A stretch of DNA of 64,000 nt. Source: Enterobacteriaceae bacterium LSJC7 (lineage in GTDB: Bacteria > Pseudomonadota > Gammaproteobacteria > Enterobacterales > Enterobacteriaceae). Numbering within the stretch: the first letter of the stretch is position 1; every line of letters starts with the position of its first letter. The stretch lies in the NCBI GenBank assembly GCA_000302695.1, contig AMFN01000021.1, positions 62,001-126,000 of the forward strand. Direction: 5' to 3'. A program made the translations under genes and the position numbers. Below, piece after piece: positions 10,377-19,962 of the stretch. A model generated the notes under the pieces. The model was not told the origin of the DNA and did not search any database. It saw only the letters and a list, made by a program, of their open reading frames with translations.

Positions 10377-10741
10377 ACGTAGTAGTACAACACCCGTCTT
10401 TGTTTTGCCAGCGGGCCAGTACTGGCGGCTTTAAGGCGTTGCCCGCTTAATACGCTACAGCACATCCCTGAAGGCGTTGGGGGCGGGGATATCATCAGAA
10501 ATGATTCACAGCCTGCCGCCGCTGTTGATGAGCACACTGAGCGCACATCCTGGATTTTGCCTCATTACGCTTATCGATGTGCGTAAAGCCGCGCTATAAA
10601 TGCATGGTTACGTATCTTCGGGGTAGCGCCTGCGGCGGCACACGGTGTTTAAAAACGCAGCGCGAAGGCTTGCCTGACAAACAGATAGCTGTCACTCTCG
10701 CAGGCGGTCAGTAAGTAAAAAATCAGGATTACGGAACCGTC
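10377..10741. other. Gene-free stretch between yihX and dtd
   Basis: No convincing reading frame was seen in these roughly 365 bases. In E. coli the membrane-protein gene yihY occupies this place; I looked for its residues on both strands and found none. The last 40 bases presumably hold the ribosome-binding region of dtd (CAGGATTACGGAACCGTC). Confidence 0.6.
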
Positions 10742-11179
10742 ATGATTGCATTAATTCAGCGCGTCACGCGCGCCAGCGTCAGCGTGGAAAATGCGCTAAC
10801 GGGGGAGATTGGCCCCGGACTTTTAGTGTTATTAGGTGTCGAAAAAGACGACGACGAACAAAAAGCAAACCGTCTGTGCGAGCGCGTGCTGGGATATCGC
10901 ATCTTCAGCGACGCCGACGGAAAAATGAATCTGAACGTACAGCAGGCAGGCGGTAGCGTGCTGGTGGTATCGCAGTTTACGCTGGCGGCCGATACCGGGC
11001 GCGGAATGCGCCCGGGGTTCTCGCGCGGCGCAGAGCCGTCACGCGCCGAGGCGCTGTATGAGTATTTTGTTGAACGCTGTCGTGCGCAGGATATCGAAAC
11101 CGCCACCGGTCGCTTTGCCGCCGATATGCAGGTTTCTCTGGTCAACGATGGCCCGGTGACCTTCTGGCTTCAGGTCTGA
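10742..11179 (+). CDS. dtd: D-aminoacyl-tRNA deacylase
   Basis: The 145-residue cytoplasmic enzyme removes D-amino acids (and glycine wrongly charged on tRNA-Ala) from tRNA. The whole-family signatures are present: [16 protein letters not shown] at the start, [19 protein letters not shown] in the middle, and the C-terminal [12 protein letters not shown] with its Gly-cisPro-type active site. Length equals E. coli Dtd. fabY follows after a single base, as in E. coli, so they are probably co-transcribed. Confidence 0.97.
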   Translation: MIALIQRVTRASVSVENALTGEIGPGLLVLLGVEKDDDEQKANRLCERVLGYRIFSDADGKMNLNVQQAGGSVLVVSQFTLAADTGRGMRPGFSRGAEPSRAEALYEYFVERCRAQDIETATGRFAADMQVSLVNDGPVTFWLQV

Positions 11180-11180
11180 T

Positions 11181-12161
11181 GTGTCGCTCGCGGCGCAGGT
11201 AACGGGAGAGAGTACGACGATGTATCACCTACGTGTACCGCAAACGGAAGAAGAACTTGAGCGCTATTACCAGTTCCGTTGGGAGATGTTGCGCAAACCG
11301 CTGCATCAGCCCAAAGGTTCGGAGCGCGACGCCTGGGATGCGATGGCGCACCACCAGATGGTGGTGGATGAAGACGGCAACATTGTTGCCATTGGCAGGC
11401 TGTATATCAATGCTGAAAACGAGGCCTCGGTGCGCTTTCTGGCGGTCGGTGCGTCGGTGCAGCACAAAGGGCTGGGTACGCTGGTGGCGATGACGCTGGA
11501 GTCAGTGGCGCGCCAGGAAGGGGTTAAGCGCGTGACCTGTAGCGCACGTGAAGACGCCGTGGCGTTTTTCAGCAAGCTTGGGTTTATCGACCAGGGCGAA
11601 ATCACCACGCCGCAGACCACGCCAGTGCGCCATTTTTTGATGGTAAAACCGATACAGACGCTGGATGATATTTTGCACCGTGGCGACTGGTGCGGGCAGC
11701 TGCAACAGGCCTGGTATCAACATATCCCGCTCAGTGAAAAAATGGGCGTGCGTATTCTGCAATACACCGGGCAGAAATTTGTCACCACCATGCCGGAAAG
11801 CGGTAACCAGAATCCAAACAACACGCTGTTTGCCGGTAGCCTGTTTTCTATTGCAACGCTAACCGGTTGGGGGCTTATCTGGCTGATGCTGCGTGAGCGC
11901 CATCTGGGCGGCACCATTATTCTTGCCGATGCGCATATCCGTTACAGCAAACCCATCAGCGGGCGGCCCGGAGCCGTGGCCGACCTCGGGTCGCTCAGTG
12001 GCGATCTGGACCGACTGGCGCGCGGGCGTAAGGCGCGAGTGCAGCTGGAAGTGGAGCTGTACGGAGACGATGAAGTGGGTGCCGTGTTTGAAGGGATTTA
12101 TATCGTGTTGCCCGCCCGCCCCTTTGGGCCACTGGAGGAAGGCGGCAACGAAGAGGAATGA
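11181..12161 (+). CDS. fabY: FabY (YiiD), GNAT plus hotdog-type fatty-acid initiation protein
   Basis: The 326-residue protein has an N-terminal GNAT acetyltransferase domain (with [19 protein letters not shown], the acetyl-CoA loop) and a C-terminal hotdog/thioesterase-like domain containing [13 protein letters not shown] and [10 protein letters not shown]. coli YiiD/FabY takes part in starting fatty-acid synthesis. I kept the GTG at 11181 because the short leader ([11 protein letters not shown]) corresponds in length to the E. coli N-terminus; an ATG at 11221 with GGGAGAGAG before it is a real alternative. The gene ends one base before the convergent yicH ends. In E. coli yiiD and yicH are far apart. 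Confidence 0.88.
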   Translation: MSLAAQVTGESTTMYHLRVPQTEEELERYYQFRWEMLRKPLHQPKGSERDAWDAMAHHQMVVDEDGNIVAIGRLYINAENEASVRFLAVGASVQHKGLGTLVAMTLESVARQEGVKRVTCSAREDAVAFFSKLGFIDQGEITTPQTTPVRHFLMVKPIQTLDDILHRGDWCGQLQQAWYQHIPLSEKMGVRILQYTGQKFVTTMPESGNQNPNNTLFAGSLFSIATLTGWGLIWLMLRERHLGGTIILADAHIRYSKPISGRPGAVADLGSLSGDLDRLARGRKARVQLEVELYGDDEVGAVFEGIYIVLPARPFGPLEEGGNEEE

Positions 12162-14237
12162 TCAGATAAGTTCTGCTGCGTCGGACGGTTGCTCCGGCGA
12201 CGGTGGTTCGCTGTTGTCCTGATCCTCAGGCACTTGCTGGACAGGTGCGGCGTCACCTTCCTCAACCGGCGGCGGCTGTGTCGCCGCGCTGTTGTCAGCG
12301 GCATTATCTTCCTGAATCGGCTGCTGTTGCGCCGCCGCGCTGCTGTCAGCAGCGTTACCCTCCTGAACCGGCGGCTGTTGCGCCGCCGCACTGCTGTCAG
12401 CGGCGTTATCTTGCTGAACCGGCTGCTGCTGTGTCGCCGCGCTGTTGTCTGCGGCGTTACCTTCCTGAACCGGCTGCTGTGTCGCCGCGCTGTTGTCTGC
12501 GGCATTACCTTGCTGAACCGGCTGCTGCGTTACCGCCTGAGCGCCTGCTGCGTTGGCTTGCGGGTCGATTGCCGCAGCGCCATTCACGCTGCCGTCCACC
12601 ATAGTCTGATTAAGCGCATGGCCCTGGCTGTCTGTAGCATGCAACTGCCCGCTAACCGTTGGTTTAAGCGGCTGGTGGGCGGCCAGGTTACCTGTCAGAT
12701 TAAGTTGCATAGCGCCGTTGCCCTGAAGCGTGAGCGGCGGCCAGCCCCAGTTATTGAGCGTATCGAGCGGCACATTGCGCCCGGTAATATCCAGCGTAAA
12801 CGGGCGCTGTGGCTGCTGGCTTATTTCACCTTTGGCTTCCAGCATGCCTTCACCGGCAAACAGGCTCATATCATTAATACGGATGTTCTCGGGTGAGGCA
12901 TCGAGCTTGAGCGACGGGCGGCGCACGTCGGTACGGTTAAAGGTGGCTGCCGCGGCGGTGAGGTTAAGAGTACCGCTCCACAGCCCCCACTGGCCGTCTC
13001 GCGCCAGCTGTAGCTGTTGGCCGCTGGCATCCAGTGAGGTGAGCTGGAACGGGAAGGCCGGGTCGATATCAATCAGCAGGTTACGGCTGGCGGTCATATT
13101 TTGCACCGTCAGGTTACTTATCCAGCCCGGGGTCGGTGCCAGCCACAGTGCTTTCCAGTCCTGCGCCAGCGTATATTCCAGTCCAACCAGCGCCAGATCG
13201 CTAAGCGCCAGTGTACGCGTGCCGCGCTGCCATTCACCGGATGCGCGCACCATGCCTCTCTCCCAGCGCGTACTGAGCTTACGCAGTGCGATGCTTTGCG
13301 CTTTAAGGTCAGCGTCAAGAATCGGGTCGTTAAGCTGCACGTTGCCCCAGATAATTTCGCTGGCATTGAGCGACAGCGTGCCGTCATCACTGCGCCACTC
13401 GCCTTTGTCCAGCGCCAGGTTGCGCAGGCTCAGGTCAAGGTCGTTAAATGCCCAACCTGGCCCTTCCAGACGTGCATCCACAATATCCAGGCGTGCTAAC
13501 GTCAGCGCGGGCAGCGTTGCCACAGGGGCCAGGAAGTCAGCAAGTGGCTTATCGCTTTGCAGGCGCACTTCATTCAGACGCAGGTTTTGAATCCACCAGT
13601 GGCCCTGGCTGTCGCGGCGGGCGCGGGCGGTCAGCGTGCCGCGTGCCAGATCGGCACCAATCGTTGAAAGGTCTATCTCGCCGTTGTTGATGCTGCCCTG
13701 CAACAGCGCGTTGCGAGCGGTCACGCCGTTGAGCGTCAGTTCACCCGCGCTGAACTGAATCTGAGCTGTGCGCCCCAGAACATATCCCGCTTCAGGCAGC
13801 CATGGGCTGACGCCTCCGCTGACCTGGCGTGCGTTCAGTGCTGGCTGATTGATAGCCATGTTTTTCAGGCGCAGCGTGTCGGCGCGTAGCAACGGCGGCG
13901 TGGCATTAAGGTTGAGCGTGCCATCTTCGAGCAGCAGGCTGTCGACATAGCGAGGAGTGGTAAGCTGACGGCTACTCAGGCCAACGTCAACGCGCTTTGC
14001 GCTAAGCATGGCCGGCTGGTCTTTATAGCCAACGCTGAGGTTCTGGAAAACCAGGTGGGAAGGGACCGCCCAGCGGTGCTCCAGTTTGTCAAAGGTGAGT
14101 TGCCAGCGGCTATTTTCAGTGATGAGGTTGCTGGTGAAGCCTGCGCCCCAGCGCGTCTGTAGCAAAAAATACAGCGCAATGAGCACAACCAGGATGGCGA
14201 CGAGCACCGTCACAATAAACTTCTTTATAAATCGCAT
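12162..14237 (-). CDS. yicH: YicH, AsmA-family envelope protein with repetitive tail
   Basis: The 691-residue protein begins with a short basic stretch and one membrane helix (FIVTVLVAILVVLIALYFLL), followed by a long periplasmic AsmA-like body (about residues 30-560) with repeating beta-bridge segments. AsmA-like proteins are thought to act as lipid-transfer bridges between the membranes; YicH's own role is unproven. From about residue 570 the C-terminus is a low-complexity tail of five or so units with the core GNAADNSAATQQPVQ, ending in an acidic Pro-rich stretch. E. coli YicH is about 569 residues, so this tail of about 120 residues is an extra. It may vary in length between strains. Confidence 0.9.
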   Translation of the reverse strand: MRFIKKFIVTVLVAILVVLIALYFLLQTRWGAGFTSNLITENSRWQLTFDKLEHRWAVPSHLVFQNLSVGYKDQPAMLSAKRVDVGLSSRQLTTPRYVDSLLLEDGTLNLNATPPLLRADTLRLKNMAINQPALNARQVSGGVSPWLPEAGYVLGRTAQIQFSAGELTLNGVTARNALLQGSINNGEIDLSTIGADLARGTLTARARRDSQGHWWIQNLRLNEVRLQSDKPLADFLAPVATLPALTLARLDIVDARLEGPGWAFNDLDLSLRNLALDKGEWRSDDGTLSLNASEIIWGNVQLNDPILDADLKAQSIALRKLSTRWERGMVRASGEWQRGTRTLALSDLALVGLEYTLAQDWKALWLAPTPGWISNLTVQNMTASRNLLIDIDPAFPFQLTSLDASGQQLQLARDGQWGLWSGTLNLTAAAATFNRTDVRRPSLKLDASPENIRINDMSLFAGEGMLEAKGEISQQPQRPFTLDITGRNVPLDTLNNWGWPPLTLQGNGAMQLNLTGNLAAHQPLKPTVSGQLHATDSQGHALNQTMVDGSVNGAAAIDPQANAAGAQAVTQQPVQQGNAADNSAATQQPVQEGNAADNSAATQQQPVQQDNAADSSAAAQQPPVQEGNAADSSAAAQQQPIQEDNAADNSAATQPPPVEEGDAAPVQQVPEDQDNSEPPSPEQPSDAAELI
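12200..12540 (-). repeat. Tandem repeat coding for the YicH tail
   Basis: About five imperfect direct repeats of 57-66 bases occur within the 3' end of yicH. Each contains a word such as TGTCGCCGCGCTGTTGTC (plus strand) and codes for an (A/Q)-rich unit with core AADNSAA. Such arrays commonly change copy number by slippage. Confidence 0.85.
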
Positions 14238-14356
14238 AAGCCTCTTCCATTAGCACGCTGATACATCACAGAGGCTTTTATGCCCGATTTAGCGCCGTAG
14301 CTCAAGGGAAGAGGCTATCAAAGCCGTGCGGTAAGCGTACTTACCGCACAAGAGGG

Positions 14357-15748
14357 TCAACTTTTTTCCGGCGGGAAGACCAGGTTCAGCACAATAGCGG
14401 TAATGCCGCCAGCGGCGATGCCAGAAGAAAGCAGGTTTTTAATCCAGTCCGGTGCAAATTGCAGGATGAGCGGCTGCTGGGAAATGCCCAGTCCGGCGGC
14501 CAGCGACAGCGCGATAATCATAATCGAACGGCGGTTAATCGGCTCGCGCGACACAATGCGCACGCCCGAGGCGGCAATGGTGCCAAACATCACGATAGTT
14601 GCACCACCCAGCACTGGCTCAGGAATGTGTTGCACAAATCCGCTTACCGCCGGGAACAGGCCCAGCACAATCAGCATCACGGCCACGAAAAAACCCACGT
14701 AGCGGCTGGCAACGCCGGTCAGCTGAATCACGCCGTTGTTCTGGCCAAAGCAGGAGTTGGGAAAGGTGTTAAAGACCGCAGAAACAAAAGAGTTCAGGCC
14801 GTTTGCCAGCACGCCCCCTTTCAGGCGCTTCATGTACAGCGGGCCGGATACCGGCTGCTCGGAAACGTCAGAGGTGGCGGTAATGTCGCCTATGGTTTCC
14901 AGCGAGGTAATCATAAACACCAGCATCAGCGGCAGCAGCAGGTTCCAGTCGATACCCAGGCCATAATAAAGCGGCGTTGGCACCATAATCAGCGAGGCGT
15001 TGCTGGGCGTGGTGTCCGGCGGCAGCATGTTCAGCCACCAGGCCAGCAGATAACCCACGGCCATCGCAATCACCAGCGAGGCGATGCGCAGATACGGATT
15101 GCGCTGGCGGTTGAGCAGAATAATGGTCGCCAGTACAGCCCCTGCCAGCAGCAGATTCTTTGGCGAACCGAAGGTGTTGTCACTCATGGCTGCATAGCCA
15201 CCACCAATGGAGGTCAGCCCGACCTGGATAAGCGACAGCCCGATAATCATCACCACCACGCCAGAAACCAGCGGCGTGATAATACGCCGGGCCAGGTGCA
15301 GTACACGTGAGACAATCATTTCGGTGCAGCTTGCCAGCATCAGCGTGCCAAACAGCGCGGCCATCATGGTGGGCACGTCAGCCCCGCCGTTTTTCAGCGC
15401 CAGCCCGCCCATAATCAGCGGCGACACAAAGTTAAAGCTGGTGCCCTGAATCGAGAGCAGCCCGGAGCCAACCGGTCCCCACGCTTTAATTTGAATCACC
15501 GATGCCACGCCGGAGGCAAAAAGCGACATACTGATAATGTGCTGGGTGTCTTGTGCTGGCAGCCCGAGTGCCTGGCAAATCAGTAGTGCAGGCGTGATAA
15601 CGGCAACAAACATCGCCAGCAGGTGCTGAAGGGCGGCGAAAAAGGTTTGTGGCAGCGGCGGGCGGTCCTCAAGGCGGAAAATAAGTTCGCTGGAGGTGGG
15701 AGGCGTGGTTGGCTGCGCGTCCTGCGAGCCTGCGGTGTTAGCGGACAT
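14357..15748 (-). CDS. xanP: Xanthine permease XanP
   Basis: The 463-residue inner-membrane protein is an NCS2 (nucleobase:cation symporter) carrier. It shows about 12-14 hydrophobic segments, the TM1 motif [18 protein letters not shown] and the NCS2 signature region around [21 protein letters not shown]. Length and sequence match E. coli XanP (YicE), a proton-driven xanthine importer. It is divergent from gltS. A near-perfect PurR operator lies between the two, 57 bases upstream of the xanP start, consistent with purine control. Confidence 0.95.
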   Translation of the reverse strand: MSANTAGSQDAQPTTPPTSSELIFRLEDRPPLPQTFFAALQHLLAMFVAVITPALLICQALGLPAQDTQHIISMSLFASGVASVIQIKAWGPVGSGLLSIQGTSFNFVSPLIMGGLALKNGGADVPTMMAALFGTLMLASCTEMIVSRVLHLARRIITPLVSGVVVMIIGLSLIQVGLTSIGGGYAAMSDNTFGSPKNLLLAGAVLATIILLNRQRNPYLRIASLVIAMAVGYLLAWWLNMLPPDTTPSNASLIMVPTPLYYGLGIDWNLLLPLMLVFMITSLETIGDITATSDVSEQPVSGPLYMKRLKGGVLANGLNSFVSAVFNTFPNSCFGQNNGVIQLTGVASRYVGFFVAVMLIVLGLFPAVSGFVQHIPEPVLGGATIVMFGTIAASGVRIVSREPINRRSIMIIALSLAAGLGISQQPLILQFAPDWIKNLLSSGIAAGGITAIVLNLVFPPEKS

Positions 15749-15804
15749 CGAAAACTATCCCGTGATGGAAAAACGCTGAGTTTATCGGAGTGCGGGGCGT
15801 GAAA

Positions 15805-15816
15805 GCAAACGTTTGC
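15805..15816. promoter_or_regulatory. PurR-type operator between xanP and gltS
   Basis: The perfect 12-base palindrome GCAAACGTTTGC equals the core of the PurR consensus. It lies 57 bases upstream of the xanP start, a position suiting purine-dependent repression of xanP. Its effect on gltS, 160 bases away, is less likely. Confidence 0.7.
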
Positions 15817-15975
15817 ATTTGCTGGTTTTCGACGTATAACTAAGCGATGTCAAAAATACTCGCGATTTTTTTCTGGTTTTTGAAGACGTTTCAGGTTTTG
15901 ATACTGCGGAATAAGAATATAAGGCTGGATATATCAGGCGCAGGATGAAAATTGCGCACGTAAGGAGTTTTAATC

Positions 15976-17178
15976 ATGTTTCATCTCGACACACTCTCAA
16001 CCCTTGTTGCCGCGACGCTGGTGCTGCTTTTAGGGCGCAAAATGGTCCAGGGTATCCCGGTGTTAAAAAAATACACCATTCCCGAACCGGTCGCGGGCGG
16101 CCTGCTGGTGGCGCTTGCGCTACTGGTGCTTAACCGTAGCCTGGGGTGGTCTGTCGAATTTGACATGTCTTTGCGTGACCCGCTGATGCTGGCCTTTTTT
16201 GCCACCATTGGGTTAAACGCAAACCTGGCGAGCCTGCGCGCTGGCGGTAAGGTGCTGGGTGTTTTTCTGATTGTCGTTGTCGGGTTTCTGGTATTACAGA
16301 ATGCGATTGGTATCGGCATGGCAACGCTGTTGGGTATGGATCCGCTGATGGGGCTGCTGGCAGGCTCAATCACCCTCTCCGGCGGCCACGGAACCGGGGC
16401 GGCGTGGGGCAAAGTGTTCAGTGAACGCTACGGATTTGAGAGTGCAACGGAAGTGGCAATGGCCTGTGCGACCTTCGGGCTGGTGCTCGGTGGCTTGATT
16501 GGCGGGCCGGTTGCACGCTACCTGGTGAAACGCTCTGCGGGGCCGCAGGGTGCACCAGAAGACAGCCTGGCGCCGAGTGCGTTCGAAAAGCCGAACGTAG
16601 AGCGCAACATTACGTCACTGGTGATGGTGGAAACCATCGCGCTTATCGCCATTTGCCTGACCGCCGGGCGTGTCGTGGCGCAGTTGTTACAGGGCACGGC
16701 ATTTGAACTACCGACCTTTGTTTGCGTGCTGTTTATTGGCGTTCTGCTCAGTAATCTGCTGGCCTTCATTGGTTTTTATCGCGTATTTGAGCGCGCGGTG
16801 TCGGTGCTTGGAAACGTGTGCCTGTCGCTGTTTCTGGCGATGGCGCTGATGAGCCTGCGTTTGTGGGAGCTGGCATCGTTGGCACTGCCAATGCTGGCGA
16901 TTCTGGTAGTCCAGGCGGTGTTTATGGCGCTGTACGCGATTTTTGTCACCTGGCGCGTAATGGGTAAAAATTATGACGCCGCGGTGCTGGCCGCGGGCCA
17001 CTGTGGTTTTGGGCTGGGCGCGACGCCAACGGCCATCGCCAACATGCAGGCGATTACCGACAGATTTGGGCCGTCACATATGGCGTTTCTGGTGGTGCCG
17101 ATGGTGGGAGCGTTCTTCCTGGACATCACCAATGCGCTGGTGATTAAGATGTGGCTGCTGCTGCCGATTTTTAGCTAA
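15976..17178 (+). CDS. gltS: Sodium/glutamate symporter GltS
   Basis: The 400-residue inner-membrane carrier imports glutamate with sodium. It has about ten membrane helices in two halves, with the re-entrant-loop motif GGHGTGAAWG near residue 135 and its mate GFGLGATPTAIANMQ near residue 340, which are diagnostic of the ESS family. Length matches E. coli GltS (401). The start at 15976 follows TAAGGAGTTTTAATC. It is divergent from xanP and convergent with recG, as in E. coli. Confidence 0.96.
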   Translation: MFHLDTLSTLVAATLVLLLGRKMVQGIPVLKKYTIPEPVAGGLLVALALLVLNRSLGWSVEFDMSLRDPLMLAFFATIGLNANLASLRAGGKVLGVFLIVVVGFLVLQNAIGIGMATLLGMDPLMGLLAGSITLSGGHGTGAAWGKVFSERYGFESATEVAMACATFGLVLGGLIGGPVARYLVKRSAGPQGAPEDSLAPSAFEKPNVERNITSLVMVETIALIAICLTAGRVVAQLLQGTAFELPTFVCVLFIGVLLSNLLAFIGFYRVFERAVSVLGNVCLSLFLAMALMSLRLWELASLALPMLAILVVQAVFMALYAIFVTWRVMGKNYDAAVLAAGHCGFGLGATPTAIANMQAITDRFGPSHMAFLVVPMVGAFFLDITNALVIKMWLLLPIFS

Positions 17179-17183
17179 AGGCA

Positions 17184-19265
17184 TCAGGCGTTGGAGTAGC
17201 GCTCGGTCTCGGGCATCCAGCGCTCAATCAACGCCGCCGCCTGCTGTGGCCAGCGTTCGTGAATATGGCGCGCCACGCGCTGTACTTCAGGGATCATCGC
17301 CTGGTCGCGCAGCAGGTCGGCGACTTTAAATTCCGCATTACCGGTCTGGCGGGTGCCGAGCAGCTCGCCAGGACCGCGGATCTCCAGATCTTTTTGCGCA
17401 ATCACAAAGCCATCGTTACTGTCGCGCAGCACCTGTAGACGTTTTTGTGCGGTGGCAGAAAGTGGTGATTTGTACAGCAGCACGCAGTGCGAGGCGACCG
17501 CGCCACGCCCGACGCGCCCGCGCAGCTGGTGCAGCTGTGCAAGCCCCAGTCGCTCCGGGTTTTCGATTATCATCAGGCTGGCGTTTGGCACATCCACACC
17601 CACCTCAATGACGGTGGTGGCGATAAGCAAATGCAGTTCGCCCTGTTTGAACGCCTGCATCACGGCCTGCTTGTCCTGCGGTTTCATGCGCCCGTGCACC
17701 AGGCCTACGTTTAGCTCTGGCAGCGCCAGCTTCAGCTCTTCCCATGTGGCCTCTGCCGCCTGGGCTTCCAGCAGGTCCGACTCTTCTATCAACGTACACA
17801 CCCAGTAGGCCTGGCGGCCTTCCTGCGTACAGGCATGGCGCACGCGGTCGACAATATCGCTGCGCCGGGTATCCGGTATGGCGACAGTCGTGACCGGCGT
17901 ACGCCCCGGCGGTAGTTCGTCAATCACCGAGGTATCTAAGTCTGCGTAGGCGGTCATCGCCAGGGTGCGTGGAATAGGCGTGGCGGTCATGATGAGCTGA
18001 TGCGGGTGAAATCCCTGCTGCTGACCCTTTTCCCATAATGCCAGGCGCTGATGAACGCCAAAGCGGTGTTGCTCATCAATAATCACCAGAGCCAGCGCGT
18101 GAAACTGCACCTGCTCCTGGAAAATAGCGTGTGTGCCGACCACCATTGAAATCTGGCCGCTGGCGATAGCGTCTTGCTGCGCCTGGCGGGCTTTGCCTTT
18201 TTGCTTACCGGCAAGCCAGCCGACCTCAACGCCAAGCGGCTCAAACCAGGCACGGAAGTTATTGGCGTGCTGCTCGGCCAGTAGCTCCGTCGGGGCCATC
18301 AGCGCCACCTGCTGACCGTTGGCGATGGCGCGCAGTGCCGCCAGTGCTGCAACCAGCGTTTTGCCGGAGCCAACGTCGCCCTGCACCAGCCGCATCATCG
18401 GCACGTCGAGCGCAAGGTCGCGCTCAATATCGGCGACAACACGCTTTTGCGCGCCAGTGGGAGTAAAGGGCAGTGATTTCAGCAGGCCGTCTTTGAGGTT
18501 ATCCAGTGCGGCAAGCGGACGGGCGTGGTAGCGCTGGGCACCGGCGCGCAGCGCCAGCATGCTGAGGTTGTGTGCCAACAGTTCTTCCATAATCAGACGG
18601 CGCTGCGCCGGGTGCTGACCACTTTCCAGGTCGCTGAGTTTCATCGACGGTGGCGGGCGGTGCAGCGTGCGCAGTGCTTCTGGCAGGCTCATCAGCCCCT
18701 GAGCCAGCTCAGGTGGCAACAGTTCAGCAATGGCGCAGCTGTCGAGCAAGTCCAGCGCCTGGTCGGTAAGCTTGCGCAGCGTTGCCTGGCGCACGCCTTC
18801 CGTTGTTGGATAAACCGGCGTCAGCGTTTCCTGGAGCGCAGGCGCGTCATGGTCGCCCTGCAAACGGTACTCTGGATGAATCATCTCAGCGCCATGTTGC
18901 CCGCGCTTTGCTTCGCCATAGGCCAGCACGCGCCGCCCTGTGGCGAGGCTGTTTTTCATCGCCGCGTTGAAATTGAAAAAACGCATCGTGAGAATGCCGC
19001 TGCCGTCGCTTATCTGGCAGACCAGCATGCGGCGGCGGCCAAAGGTGATGTTGCAGTTGAGGACTTCGCCTTCAACGGTGGCGTAAATTCCGGGCAGCAA
19101 CTCACCAATGGGGTAAAGTTGGGTGCGATCTTCGTAGCGTAAGGGAAGGTGTAGCAGCAGATCCTGCACGGTGTGCAGGCCAATTTTGGCGAGCTTCTCG
19201 CTCTGGCTTGCACCAACGCCCGTCAGCGCGTTTAGCGGGACAGCATCCAGCAGCCGGCCTTTCAT
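17184..19265 (-). CDS. recG: ATP-dependent DNA helicase RecG
   Basis: The 693-residue helicase reverses stalled replication forks and moves branched DNA. It contains the N-terminal wedge/OB region, the Walker A motif QGDVGSGKTLVA (about residues 298-309), the DEQHRFG box, TATPIPRTLAMT, and helicase motif VI QLRGRVGRG. I chose the ATG at 19265, giving MKGRLLDAVPLNAL and the E. coli length; the in-frame start at 19298 would add 11 residues overlapping trmH. It is the last gene of the spoT-trmH-recG run, 5 bases after trmH. Confidence 0.97.
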   Translation of the reverse strand: MKGRLLDAVPLNALTGVGASQSEKLAKIGLHTVQDLLLHLPLRYEDRTQLYPIGELLPGIYATVEGEVLNCNITFGRRRMLVCQISDGSGILTMRFFNFNAAMKNSLATGRRVLAYGEAKRGQHGAEMIHPEYRLQGDHDAPALQETLTPVYPTTEGVRQATLRKLTDQALDLLDSCAIAELLPPELAQGLMSLPEALRTLHRPPPSMKLSDLESGQHPAQRRLIMEELLAHNLSMLALRAGAQRYHARPLAALDNLKDGLLKSLPFTPTGAQKRVVADIERDLALDVPMMRLVQGDVGSGKTLVAALAALRAIANGQQVALMAPTELLAEQHANNFRAWFEPLGVEVGWLAGKQKGKARQAQQDAIASGQISMVVGTHAIFQEQVQFHALALVIIDEQHRFGVHQRLALWEKGQQQGFHPHQLIMTATPIPRTLAMTAYADLDTSVIDELPPGRTPVTTVAIPDTRRSDIVDRVRHACTQEGRQAYWVCTLIEESDLLEAQAAEATWEELKLALPELNVGLVHGRMKPQDKQAVMQAFKQGELHLLIATTVIEVGVDVPNASLMIIENPERLGLAQLHQLRGRVGRGAVASHCVLLYKSPLSATAQKRLQVLRDSNDGFVIAQKDLEIRGPGELLGTRQTGNAEFKVADLLRDQAMIPEVQRVARHIHERWPQQAAALIERWMPETERYSNA

Positions 19266-19270
19266 CTCTT

Positions 19271-19960
19271 TTACCCCGCCGCCTGCATGGTGGCCCACCA
19301 GTCGGCATCGGCTTCTATCTCACCGCAGCCGTTAACGTGGGGATAGGCCAGGCCTTTACGCCTTGCCACTTTCGCCAGCACCGGATAGCCGCCTTCAAAC
19401 AGCAGGCGCTGCTGTTCTTTCTGCTCCAGCGTACAGTTTTTGCGGGTGTACATACCGACGTTCTGCCGCTGGCGCTGCGCTTCATATAAAATCAGCGCCG
19501 AGGCCACGGACACGTTCAGGGACTGCACCATGCCCGTCATCGGAATAATGATGTGCTGGTCTGCCAGTGTGAGCGCTTCCTGACTGATACCGGTTTTTTC
19601 CTGTCCCAGCAGAATGCAGGTCGGGCGGGTGTAGTCTATCTCGCGAAAATCAACGGCGGTGTCGGACAGATGCGTGGCAAGGATTTGCATGCCCTGCGAT
19701 TTGAAATGGGCGGCGGCATTGCGGATGTCGGGATGTGTTTTCACCTTCACCCAGCTGTTGCTGCCCGCAGCGGCGGAATACATCGTGCGCACCCAGCCAG
19801 CGGGCCATACGGCGTGGACCTCATGCACCCCCACGGCATCTGCCGTGCGGATGATGGCCGAAATGTTATGAGGTTTATGAACCTGCTCCATGCACACTGT
19901 TAAATCAGGCTGGCGCAGGGCCAGCATTTCACAGATACGTGCATAGCGCGCCGGGTTCAT
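19271..19960 (-). CDS. trmH: tRNA (Gm18) 2'-O-methyltransferase TrmH
   Basis: The 229-residue SPOUT-family enzyme methylates the ribose of G18 in tRNA using S-adenosylmethionine. The trefoil-knot motifs are visible: NISAIIRTADAVGV near the N-terminus, then ILLGQEKTGIS and PMTGMVQSLNVSVASAL, which carry the SAM pocket. An ATG three bases earlier (19963) is also possible. The gene starts at the end of spoT (overlap of a few bases) and leads into recG, the E. coli arrangement. Confidence 0.96.
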   Translation of the reverse strand: MNPARYARICEMLALRQPDLTVCMEQVHKPHNISAIIRTADAVGVHEVHAVWPAGWVRTMYSAAAGSNSWVKVKTHPDIRNAAAHFKSQGMQILATHLSDTAVDFREIDYTRPTCILLGQEKTGISQEALTLADQHIIIPMTGMVQSLNVSVASALILYEAQRQRQNVGMYTRKNCTLEQKEQQRLLFEGGYPVLAKVARRKGLAYPHVNGCGEIEADADWWATMQAAG

Positions 19961-19962
19961 CA

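Noticed and set aside
10377-10741. Remnant of yihY between yihX and dtd
   Set aside because: I found no run of residues from YihY in any frame; the gene appears fully lost rather than decayed.
12189-12896. Plus-strand frames across yicH (235 and 133 codons)
   Set aside because: They are by-products of the repeats and the high GC of yicH on the minus strand and have no start signals.
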